Positions 27,717 through 35,842 of a stretch of 64,000 bases of DNA are shown here, in pieces; within the stretch, counting starts at the first letter, position 1, and each line of letters starts with the position of its first letter. Position numbers and translations under genes: made by a program. The notes under the pieces are model-generated. The model had not been told where the DNA came from, did not search any database, and saw only the letters and a list, made by a program, of their open reading frames with translations. The DNA comes from CAVXDY01 sp963760715 (lineage in GTDB: Bacteria > Actinomycetota > Thermoleophilia > Miltoncostaeales > Miltoncostaeaceae), in NCBI GenBank assembly GCA_963760715.1, contig CAVXDY010000004.1:310001-374000 (forward strand), read 5' to 3'.

Positions 27717-27750
27717 ATGGCCGACTCGGGCGAGATGCTGTGGCGCTACG
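27702..27750. repeat. Direct repeat 2, right copy
   Basis: Second copy of 25430-25478. Here it forms the start of an intact gene, so this is probably the original arrangement and the left copy the remnant. Confidence 0.8.
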
Positions 27751-28298
27751 CGAGTCTGGCCCGGCTGTGGTCGTGGTGCCTGATCATCGTGGGGATCCTT
27801 CTCCTCGGGCTCTCGGTGGCCATCCAGGCCGGATCCGACGAGGGTTTGACCGGCCGCTGGTTCGCCGCAGCCTTCGGCATCGGCGGCATCACCGGCGTGA
27901 TCCTGTTCCCGTTCTTCCGGGTCTGGCTGCGCAAGGCCGCGCTGCCGTCGGTGCGCCTCCCGCAGGCCGTGCGCGCCAGCGGTCCGCGCCGGCTCGAGGC
28001 GAGCCCGCGCGACTGGCGGCGCTGGGCGCTCTTCACCGGCGTCGTGCTGCTGGTGGGCGGCGCCGCGATGCTGGTCTTCCTGATCGGCGTCCTGGGGCGG
28101 GGAGGCACCGCGGAGGGCGTGGTGGTCGGGGCGCTGGCGGCCTGGGGGGCGGCGACCCTCGAGGACGCGCGGCGCATCGTGTCGATCGAGGAGGCGGAGG
28201 GACGCCGCTACTACGCCGCCTGTCGCCGCCCCACGGGCGTGGGCGGCAAGCTGGTGTGGATCCCCCGGCGCGCGGCGGGCGGGCCGACCGCCGCCTGA
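27717..28298 (+). CDS. Small multipass membrane protein, function unknown
   Basis: 193 residues from an ATG. Likely membrane segments: SWCLIIVGILLLGLSVAIQA, WFAAAFGIGGITGVILFPFF, WALFTGVVLLVGGAAMLVFL and GVVVGALAAWGAATL. The C-terminus is charged and cytoplasmic-looking (EDARRIVSIEEAEGRRYYAA). No family recognised. It ends convergently one base from the small zinc ribbon gene. Confidence 0.75.
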   Translation: MADSGEMLWRYASLARLWSWCLIIVGILLLGLSVAIQAGSDEGLTGRWFAAAFGIGGITGVILFPFFRVWLRKAALPSVRLPQAVRASGPRRLEASPRDWRRWALFTGVVLLVGGAAMLVFLIGVLGRGGTAEGVVVGALAAWGAATLEDARRIVSIEEAEGRRYYAACRRPTGVGGKLVWIPRRAAGGPTAA

Positions 28299-28299
28299 G

Positions 28300-28512
28300 C
28301 TACTCCTCGGGGAGCTGCCGCAGGAGGTCGCGGAAGAGGCGGTCCGGGCGCTCGGCGAAGAGCTCGGTGTACCCGCACTTGATGCAGGTCTCGGACCGGA
28401 CCGAGCTGACCTTTCCGGAGGCCATCGCCGAGCGGCGGCGCTTGAGTGACACGATGCCCGAGAGCACCGTGTGCTCCATGTGGCCGCCGCACTGACTACA
28501 GGTCAAGGACAC
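28300..28512 (-). CDS. Small zinc ribbon protein
   Basis: 70 residues with two CxxC pairs, CSQC near residue 5 and CIKC near residue 43, the spacing of a treble-clef or zinc ribbon. The middle (LSGIVSLKRRRSAMASG) is basic. Similar short YgiT-like or DUF-type ribbon proteins are common and unassigned. It starts at a GTG and is divergent from trxB, so it may share the palindromic operator at 28524-28539. Confidence 0.7.
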   Translation of the reverse strand: MSLTCSQCGGHMEHTVLSGIVSLKRRRSAMASGKVSSVRSETCIKCGYTELFAERPDRLFRDLLRQLPEE

Positions 28513-28523
28513 GGTGGTATCCT

Positions 28524-28539
28524 ATACCCCCACGGGTAT
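28524..28539. promoter_or_regulatory. CsoR/CstR-type operator palindrome
   Basis: ATACCCCCACGGGTAT: perfect 6-base inverted arms ATACCC/GGGTAT around CCAC. CsoR-family repressors bind A/T-flanked C-run/G-run palindromes of this form. It sits between the divergent zinc ribbon gene and trxB, just after a -10-like TATCCT at 28518, about 25 bases before the preferred trxB start. The csoR-like gene is the fourth gene of the same operon, so autoregulation is likely. Confidence 0.65.
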
Positions 28540-28550
28540 GAGTGGGGACG

Positions 28551-28560
28551 AGGAGGAGGG
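28551..28560 (+). promoter_or_regulatory. Ribosome binding site deciding the trxB start
   Basis: AGGAGGAGGG ends four bases before a TTG at 28565. This favours TTG over the ATG at 28538, which would lie on the edge of the operator and lacks such a box. Confidence 0.55.
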
Positions 28561-28564
28561 CTCC

Positions 28565-29539
<975 letters not shown>

Positions 29540-29863
29540 ATGGCGGACGACCTGATGGAGATCACGGCGGACAACTTCGAGGGCACGGTGCTCGACAACG
29601 AGAAGCCGGTGCTCGTGGACTTCTGGGCCGAGTGGTGTGGCCCGTGCCGGACGGTCGCTCCGGTCGTGGAGCAGATCGCGAAGGAGCGCGCCGAGAGCCT
29701 CGTCGTGGGCAAGCTGAACGTCAACGAGAACCCGTCGATCGCTCAGCGCTACAACGTCAACGGCATCCCGTTCCTGGGGCTCTTCGAGCACGGCAAGCTG
29801 GCCCGCTACGCCGTGGGCGCCATGCCCAAGGCGCAGCTCGAGCGCGCGCTCGGCCTGGAGTAG
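29540..29863 (+). CDS. trxA: Thioredoxin
   Basis: 107 residues, the classic size. Active site WCGPC at 32-36, preceded by VLVDFWAE; the cis-Pro loop is VNGIPFL, followed by LFEHGK in place of the more common VFKDG. It is reduced by the adjacent trxB product and may serve AhpE or other thiol enzymes. Confidence 0.95.
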   Translation: MADDLMEITADNFEGTVLDNEKPVLVDFWAEWCGPCRTVAPVVEQIAKERAESLVVGKLNVNENPSIAQRYNVNGIPFLGLFEHGKLARYAVGAMPKAQLERALGLE

Positions 29864-29868
29864 CGGCC

Positions 29869-30096
29869 ATGCCCAGCTACGACCTGGCCTGCACCGGCTG
29901 CGACCACCACTTCGAGGCGTTCCGCCAGGGCTTCCTGCGGGACGAGGACCGGGTCTGCCCGGCCTGCGGAGCCTCGGAGGCGCGGCAGCTCTTCACCGGG
30001 TTCGTGACCTCCCGGCCCAGCGGCGGCGACGCCTCGCCGCGCGTGGTGGGCTTCGGCGGCTCGGGCTGCTGCGGCGGCTCCTGCGGCTGCGGCTGA
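29869..30096 (+). CDS. FmdB-family zinc ribbon protein with Cys-rich tail
   Basis: 75 residues. The N-terminal ribbon has C8-x2-C11 and C30-x2-C33 in the usual FmdB frame (PSYDLACTGCDHHFEAF). After a Ser/Gly linker the last ten residues are GCCGGSCGCG, four further Cys. FmdB-like proteins have no settled function. The extra tail suggests soft-metal or sulfur binding. Five bases after trxA and thirteen before csoR. Confidence 0.85.
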   Translation: MPSYDLACTGCDHHFEAFRQGFLRDEDRVCPACGASEARQLFTGFVTSRPSGGDASPRVVGFGGSGCCGGSCGCG

Positions 30097-30109
30097 GCGG
30101 AGCGGGCCC

Positions 30110-30391
30110 GTGGCCACCGTCTCGCCCTCGCCGTCCCCGGACCAGCTCGTGGTGCGCCTGCGGCGCGCCGAGGGTCAGCTACGGGGAGTGCAGCGGATGC
30201 TCGAGGAGGGCTCCGACTGCCGGCAGGTGCTGGTTCAGCTCGCGGCCGTCAAGGCGGCCGTGGACCAGGTGGGCCTTCACCTGATCTCCGAGCGCCTGCG
30301 CTCGTGCATGCTCGACGGAGGAAGCGACTGCGCCGAAGCGTTCGACGACGCGGTCGCCACGTTCCTCCGTTACGCCAGCCTGCGCCCCTAG
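30110..30391 (+). CDS. CsoR/CstR-family repressor
   Basis: 93 residues, all-helical DUF156 repressor. RLRRAEGQLRGVQRMLEEG is the conserved first helix. The Cu(I)-site pattern of CsoR (Cys-His-Cys) maps to C37, R62 and C66: both Cys are kept with the right spacing (29 residues), but the His is Arg. Loss of the His with both Cys kept is what is known from persulfide-sensing CstR-type members. C74 is extra. Last gene of the trxB operon; its likely target is the palindrome at 28524-28539. Confidence 0.88.
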   Translation: MATVSPSPSPDQLVVRLRRAEGQLRGVQRMLEEGSDCRQVLVQLAAVKAAVDQVGLHLISERLRSCMLDGGSDCAEAFDDAVATFLRYASLRP

Positions 30392-30408
30392 AAGCCGGGC
30401 GACAGCCG

Positions 30409-30499
30409 TTCCCGATCGGACGTTCCGATCGGGAATCGATCCGTGCGCCGGTGGTGCCGGAGCGTCCCCCCCGGGGGGGGCGGATCGATTCCCGATTGG
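30409..30499. terminator. Nested, mutually exclusive inverted repeats after csoR
   Basis: Hairpin A: TTCCCGATCGGA (30409-30420), CGT loop, TCCGATCGGGAA (30424-30435), perfect. Hairpin B: CCGATCGGGAATCGATCCG (30425-30443) pairs with CGGATCGATTCCCGATTGG (30481-30499) with one mismatch and shares bases with A. A C-run/G-run block (about 30465-30480) lies inside the B loop. It lies between the convergent csoR and receiver-like genes, so it probably ends transcription from both sides. Confidence 0.55.
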
Positions 30500-30517
30500 G
30501 ATTGTTCCCCACGCCCA

Positions 30518-30940
30518 TCACAGGGCGGCCACCCGCGCGGCGGCACCGTTGCGAGGGGCCGCCGCCTCGGCGCGCGCCAGGGCCGAGCGCCGAAGCGCCT
30601 GGCACACCGACAGGGCCACCCGGTAGCCGGCGTCCGACTCCGAGCCGGTCAACAGCATCGTGCCGGCCGGCCGGCCCGACAGGGCCCGCACCAGGCGCCG
30701 GGGGCGCTCGGAGACGATCATCACCGGCCGCTCGTCGGCGGCCAGGCCCTCGGCCAGCTCGCCCCAGTCGGCGTCCTCGCCGCGCAGGTCGAGCATCACG
30801 ATGTCACCGCTTGAGGGTGCCAGCCGGTCGTGGCGGGCCTCGGCGGCCATCACCACGTAGCCCAGGCGCGTGAGCGTCTGGCACAGCGCCGATCGTCCGA
30901 CCCCCTCGGGTCCCAGGACGAGAATCTGCATCGCTTGCAT
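30518..30940 (-). CDS. Stand-alone receiver-like (CheY-fold) protein
   Basis: About 140 residues from an ATG at 30940; the open frame upstream is not protein-like. MQILVLGPEGVGRSALCQTL, GYVVMAAEARHDRLAP, DIVMLDLRGEDADWGELAEG, RPVMIVSERPRR and GTMLLTGSESDAG follow a five-strand receiver layout, with an Asp (LDLR) at the phospho-acceptor place. The acidic pair at the N-terminus is replaced by GPEG and the conserved Lys strand is not evident, so phosphorylation is doubtful. Function unknown. Confidence 0.6.
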   Translation of the reverse strand: MQAMQILVLGPEGVGRSALCQTLTRLGYVVMAAEARHDRLAPSSGDIVMLDLRGEDADWGELAEGLAADERPVMIVSERPRRLVRALSGRPAGTMLLTGSESDAGYRVALSVCQALRRSALARAEAAAPRNGAAARVAAL

Positions 30941-31040
30941 CTGTCGTACCCCAATCTCTCGCGAAGAGTGTGCGCCGACCAAGCCGGCGCGGGACGCGGA
31001 GTGCCCGTCCCGAGGCGCACCTCGGGTGGGGCAGGGGTAC

Positions 31041-32205
31041 TTAGCCGGGTCGGCGGACCGCCAGGCGATGCCCGGGCTGGGAGCGCAGCAGGCCCCACAG
31101 CACAAGGCGCTCCCCGGAGCCCGGGCGCGGGGCCAGGGCGAAGGCGAGGATCACCGCGAGCTGGACGAACAGGAACAGGGTGCTCTGGATCGGCAGGCTG
31201 CCACCGCCCGGAAGGACGTAGCTGGCCAGCACCGCCAGGAGCGAGGAGCCCACCGGGGCGGGCCCGCCCTGGGCCTCCAGGTGGACGTCGAACGGGCTTG
31301 TCGTGTCGGCGACCTGGAAGGCGGCCCGGCCCTCGGCGCGACGGGTGGGCGGGGCGACCGTCTGGCCGGGCCGCTCGAGGCTGATCGTGTTGGAGAAGCC
31401 GGCGCCTGGGATCGTCTTGGCGGCCAGGGGCCCGCCCGGGTCACGGAGGGCCTTGGCCAGCGCCGGAGTGATCAGGACCGGCGTCGCCGGTCCTCCCAAC
31501 GTCGAGGTGGGCACCGCGACGATCGCCCGCGGGTTCGCGGCCGGCGCGACCGGGAGCGCAATCGACTTGTCCACGGCATCGGTCGCGGGAGACACCACAG
31601 CGGGGACGACCGGGACGGCCGCGGGGTGGTCACGCGGCACGTCGGGGATCGTCGGGAGCGTGGGTGTCAGCTCCGGAAGGAGGGGAGCGACGACCGGCAG
31701 CAACTCGGCCAGCGGCGGAGTGGTGGGAACGACCGGCACGAGCGTGTCCGCCACAGGGGACGGAGTCGGCGTGACCGGCGCGGTACCACTCGAGGGCGGT
31801 GGCGCGGGTGCGGGGGTGGGGGTCGGTGCGGGGGTCGGTGCGGGCGCGGCGGCGACGGGCGGGGCGGGCTGCGTGGCCGGGGTGGGAGCCAGCACGGGAG
31901 CGGGCTCGAACACGGCCGGCGGCGGCGGCGTTGTCGTCGTCGCGGGCGGGGTGGCCACGGCCGGCGGAGCGGGCTCGGCGGCGGGTGCCGCGGTCTGCTC
32001 GGGCGCGGCCGGCTCGGTCGAGCCTGCCGCCGGGGCCGGGGCCGGGGCCTGCGCGGCGGGCGGGTCGGCGACGGCGGTGGAGCCGTCGGTCGAACTCCGC
32101 GCCGGCGGCCAGCGCCGGGATCGCGAGAGCCAGCAGGATCCCGATGAGAAGCGCACCGAACCAGGCGGCGGGGCCGAGTCTGAGACGTGTGCGCGAGGAG
32201 GTCAT
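31041..32205 (-). CDS. Exported Pro/Ala-rich protein with C-terminal membrane anchor, frame interrupted
   Basis: The N-terminus from an ATG at 32205 is a clear signal sequence (LGPAAWFGALLIGILLALAI, then PALAAGA). The body continues in another frame from about 32105 as STDGSTAVADPPAAQAPAPA. The span is one base over a multiple of three, so one extra base near 32100 is likely. Residues about 40-190 are low-complexity Pro/Ala/Thr, suited to crossing a cell wall. A folded part follows, and a final membrane segment (LFLFVQLAVILAFALAP) and basic tail end the protein. No family recognised. Confidence 0.6.
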
Positions 32206-32320
32206 CGGGGAGATCGCCAGCTTCACCGCAGTGCTGATTGGCCGGACGGAGTCGTCCAGGCGGTCGGAACATACACCGAAACGACGGTGGAAGCACGGTT
32301 CTGGCGGTTTTTTCAAAGCT

Positions 32321-33028
32321 CTAACAACCGATGAGGCCCCGGAGTTCCAGGAGGGAGCGGATGCGTGGGCAATGCGCAAGCGGATGCACGTCCGACCGGT
32401 CGATCAGAACCGCGCGCACGCCGGCCGCGCGCGCGCCCGCGCAGTCGAGGTCCGGATGGTCCCCGCAATGCACGGCGCGGGAGGCCGGCACCCCGAGGGC
32501 GTCCAGGGCGTGGGCGAAGATCGCCGGGTCGGGCTTCCCGGCGCCCACCGCGGCGCTGGCCGCCACGGCCTGAAAGCGCCCGGCCACGCCCAGGCCGGCC
32601 AGGACGTCCTCCAGTCCGGCGTCCCAATTGCTGACCACGCCCAGACGCAGTCCGGCCGCCGCCAGATCATCGAGCGCCGGCAGGGCGTCCGGGATGAGCT
32701 CGAAGCGCAGGCTCTCGACGAGGATGACGGCCAGGCGCGGGAGCGGGGGCACGTCGGGGCCGAGCCCCTCGGCCAGGACCCTGGCGCAGTCGAGGCGCAG
32801 CGCGGCCAGCGATGCGGCGTCCCGTCCGCGGTCGTGGTGGCGCCGGTAGAAGCGGATCTCTCCCGCCAGGGCCTCCCGGACCCGGTCGGCCGGGTGGGGG
32901 TGGCCCTCCGCGGCCAGCCGCTCGGCCAGACGAGCCGCCGGATCGCGCAGCTCCACCAGGGTGCCGTAGGCGTCGAGGAGCACCGCCTCCACGCGCGACC
33001 CGTCCCACCGGGGATCCGGGTGGCCCAC
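32321..33028 (-). CDS. HAD-superfamily hydrolase
   Basis: About 235 residues. Motif I is VLLDAYGTLVEL, with the nucleophile Asp and Tyr at the second position as in haloacid-dehalogenase-like members. Motif II is VVSNWD, motif III GKPDPAIFAHAL, motif IV HCGDHPDLDCAGARAAG. A helical cap lies between I and II. It could be a phosphatase or dehalogenase. The GTG at 33028 is chosen because it keeps the gene clear of the divergent gene at 33070; 33082 is possible. Confidence 0.85.
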   Translation of the reverse strand: MGHPDPRWDGSRVEAVLLDAYGTLVELRDPAARLAERLAAEGHPHPADRVREALAGEIRFYRRHHDRGRDAASLAALRLDCARVLAEGLGPDVPPLPRLAVILVESLRFELIPDALPALDDLAAAGLRLGVVSNWDAGLEDVLAGLGVAGRFQAVAASAAVGAGKPDPAIFAHALDALGVPASRAVHCGDHPDLDCAGARAAGVRAVLIDRSDVHPLAHCPRIRSLLELRGLIGC

Positions 33029-33069
33029 GCTATGATCCCGCTCGCCGTGCGGCGATCGGAGTTCGCGGA

Positions 33070-33552
33070 ATGCGTGTGACACGCCGGCGCATCGTCTGGA
33101 CGGTGGCCGTCGTGGTGGTTGCGGCGCTGGCGTGGGCCCCGGCGGTCATCGCCGACCACCTTGCCGATGGGCCGGGTGGCGCGGAGGTCGGTCGTGCGAG
33201 GCTGGATCGCGGATGGGAGTTCGTCTATCACGCCGTACGGCTTTCGCGGGGCGCGCAACTCGGCACGGAGGACTCCGCGCTCGAGCGCGCACGTGAGCGC
33301 TGGGCCGGCCCGCCGGCCGTCGCCCACTCGGTGCGCCTGGTCTACATGGACGGCCCCTTCGCCGTGCCGGTCCCGGAGGGCGGCGCCGAGCCCGAGCCCG
33401 GACGCCGGACGGCGGTACCGCTCTCGCGGCTCGGCTGGGTCGTGGACGGCCCGGTCCGGGGAGGCCCCGACCAGGTGATCGGCGTGCTCGACTACGCCTC
33501 GGGCCGCGTGGCCTGGGACATCCGCCCGCTGCCCGGGACGGCCGCGCGATGA
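33070..33552 (+). CDS. Small exported or membrane-anchored protein upstream of PBP
   Basis: 160 residues. The N-terminal membrane segment RRRIVWTVAVVVVAALAWAP is followed by an outer domain of about 130 residues with WEFVYHAVRLSRGAQLG and VIGVLDYASGRVAWDIRPLP. No family recognised. It overlaps the PBP gene by four bases (ATGA), so it may be a partner of cell-wall synthesis. Confidence 0.7.
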   Translation: MRVTRRRIVWTVAVVVVAALAWAPAVIADHLADGPGGAEVGRARLDRGWEFVYHAVRLSRGAQLGTEDSALERARERWAGPPAVAHSVRLVYMDGPFAVPVPEGGAEPEPGRRTAVPLSRLGWVVDGPVRGGPDQVIGVLDYASGRVAWDIRPLPGTAAR

Positions 33553-35771
33553 GCGACCTCCGGCGGCGCCGGCTGCAGCGGCGCCGTCGCGCGCACCGCA
33601 AGCGCTTCAACCTCGTGCTGATCGTCGCCGGGACCCTCGCGGCCCTCGCGGGCGGCTTCGTGCTCGTCTCGGCCCTCGCCGTGCACTCGGTGGGGGAGAA
33701 CCTGCGCACCGGCGGGCTCAAGGAGATCCGCCTCGGCCAGAACACGCGCATCTTCGACAAGGACGGGAAGCTGCTGGGCATCGTGGCGGGCGTGACCAAC
33801 CGCACCGTGGTGCGCAGCCAGCGGATCCCGCAGACCCTGAAGGACGCCACCGTCGCGATCGAGGACAAGCGCTTCTACGAGCACCACGGCGTCAACTACT
33901 ACCGCCTCGCGGGCGCGGCGCTGCGCGACCTCCAGAGCGGGTCCTCGGCCCAGGGCGGAAGCACCATCACGATGCAGCTCGTCAAGAACCTCTACGACCC
34001 GCAGGCCGGGCGGACCCTCTCGAAGAAGATCCAGGAGGCCTACCTCGCGTACCAGTACGAGAAGAAGTACACGAAGGACGAGATCCTCACCCAGTACCTG
34101 AACGGGGTCTTCTACGGCCAGAACGCCGTCGGGGTTCAGGCGGCCGCGCTGACCTACTTCGACACCGACGTCTGGAAGATCACCCTTCCGCAGGCCGCGC
34201 TGCTCGCGGGCCTGCCCCAGGCGCCGAGCGCCTACAACCCCTTCTCTCACCCCGAGCAGGCCCGGGAGCGCCGCAACCTGGTGCTGGACCAGATGGCGGA
34301 CCAGGGCTACATCACGCGCGAGGTGGCCGACACCGCGAAGCGGTCCGGACTAGCGCTCAAGCGCGGAAAGGCCTACAAGCGCAAGCGCGAGGAGTACTTC
34401 TTCGAGTACGTCCGCCAGGCCCTGATCGACCGCTACGGCGAGGCCCGCGTGCAGCGCGGCGGCTTCCGGGTGTACACCACCATCGACTCGAAGCTGCAGA
34501 CCGCGGCGCGCCAGGCCATCAAGAAGAACCTCTACTACGCGGACGACCCGGCGGCGGCCGTGGTGATGGTCAACTCGAAGAAGGGCTACATCCGCGCCAT
34601 GGCCTCGAGCCAGACCTTCAGCCAGGACAACCAGTTCAACCTGGCCGCCTCGGCCGAGCGCCAGCCCGGCTCGACGTTCAAGACCTTCGTGCTCACCCGG
34701 GCGATCATCGACGGGATCAACCCGTACACGACCATCTACGGGAGCCGGCGCCTGAACTTCGAGGACCCCAACTACGGCCACATCGACGTCAAGACGTACT
34801 CGGACAGCTACCGCGGGGCGATCCCGATCGCCTCGGCCACGCTCAGCTCCGACAACACCGTCTACCAGCAGCTCACCCTGGACGTGGGGCCGAAGAACGT
34901 GATCGACACGGCGTACGAGATGGGCGTCTCGAAGAGCCGGCACCTCCCGGACGTGGCGTCCATCGGCCTCGGCGCCGGCGAGGTGACGCCGCTCGACATG
35001 GCGACCGCCTACGCGCCGCTCTCCAACGGCGGCTACCGCGTGGCGCCCCAGGCGATCTCCAAGATCATCACCCCGGGCGGCAAGGAGGAGGTGTTCGCGC
35101 CGCAGCGGACCCGGATCTTCTCGGACGGCGTCGCCTACGAGGTGAGCCGGATCCTGCAGGCCAACGTCCAGGGGGGCACCGGCACCCGCGCCCAGATCGG
35201 GGTGCCCGTGGCCGGCAAGACCGGCACGACCGATGACTTCTCGAACGCCTGGTTCGTGGGCTACACCCCGGAGTACTCGACGGCCGTCTGGGTGGGCTAC
35301 CCCGACCAGAACCGCGCGATGTACAGCGTCCACGGCATCGCGGTGGCCGGCGGGACCTTCCCGGCCGCGATCTGGGCCGACTACATGCGCGCCGTGATCG
35401 CGCGCTACGGCGACTCGGGCTCGTTCCCGCTGCCGAACGACCCGGTCTCGTGGTCGCCGTTCTCGAGCGCCTTCACCCGCTCGGCCGGTCTTGCCAACTC
35501 GACGCGCTCGGCGGCCTCGAGCTCGTCGTCCGCCTCCACCGGCTCGACCTCGAGCGCGCCCAGGACCGCCATCCAGCTTCCGCAGCCGCCGGCGCCGCCG
35601 AGCGTTCCCGCCTCGCCGTCACCCTCCCCCGCGCCCGCGCCCGCGCCGGCGCCCAGCACGGTCGCGCCCGCCCCGACGCCGCCGGCGCCGCCGCCGCCGG
35701 CGCCGACGCAGCCCCCCACGCCTCCGCCGCCTCCCGCCACCACCCCACCCGCCCCTCCGCCCACCCCGTAG
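33549..35771 (+). CDS. Class A penicillin-binding protein (transglycosylase/transpeptidase)
   Basis: 740 residues. Basic N-terminus, one membrane segment at about 20-45, then a GT51 domain: AIEDKRFYEHHGVNYY (catalytic Glu near 104), GGSTITMQLVKNLY and EILTQYLNGVFYGQNA. Transpeptidase: nucleophile Ser near 375 in PGSTFKTF, SDN near 433 in LSSDNTVYQQ, KTGT near 556 in VAGKTGTTDDF. It makes and cross-links peptidoglycan outside the membrane. The last 100 residues are Ser, then Pro/Ala-rich low complexity, a tail seen in several actinobacterial PBPs. Confidence 0.95.
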   Translation: MSDLRRRRLQRRRRAHRKRFNLVLIVAGTLAALAGGFVLVSALAVHSVGENLRTGGLKEIRLGQNTRIFDKDGKLLGIVAGVTNRTVVRSQRIPQTLKDATVAIEDKRFYEHHGVNYYRLAGAALRDLQSGSSAQGGSTITMQLVKNLYDPQAGRTLSKKIQEAYLAYQYEKKYTKDEILTQYLNGVFYGQNAVGVQAAALTYFDTDVWKITLPQAALLAGLPQAPSAYNPFSHPEQARERRNLVLDQMADQGYITREVADTAKRSGLALKRGKAYKRKREEYFFEYVRQALIDRYGEARVQRGGFRVYTTIDSKLQTAARQAIKKNLYYADDPAAAVVMVNSKKGYIRAMASSQTFSQDNQFNLAASAERQPGSTFKTFVLTRAIIDGINPYTTIYGSRRLNFEDPNYGHIDVKTYSDSYRGAIPIASATLSSDNTVYQQLTLDVGPKNVIDTAYEMGVSKSRHLPDVASIGLGAGEVTPLDMATAYAPLSNGGYRVAPQAISKIITPGGKEEVFAPQRTRIFSDGVAYEVSRILQANVQGGTGTRAQIGVPVAGKTGTTDDFSNAWFVGYTPEYSTAVWVGYPDQNRAMYSVHGIAVAGGTFPAAIWADYMRAVIARYGDSGSFPLPNDPVSWSPFSSAFTRSAGLANSTRSAASSSSSASTGSTSSAPRTAIQLPQPPAPPSVPASPSPSPAPAPAPAPSTVAPAPTPPAPPPPAPTQPPTPPPPPATTPPAPPPTP

Positions 35772-35842
35772 CGGTTCCCCCGACGATCCCGGGTAGGATT
35801 CACCCGGGCGGACGTGGGGGAAGCCCCCCGAGGGAGAACCTG

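Noticed and set aside
32206..32320. T-run at about 32309-32314 as a terminator
   Set aside because: No stable hairpin precedes it in either direction.
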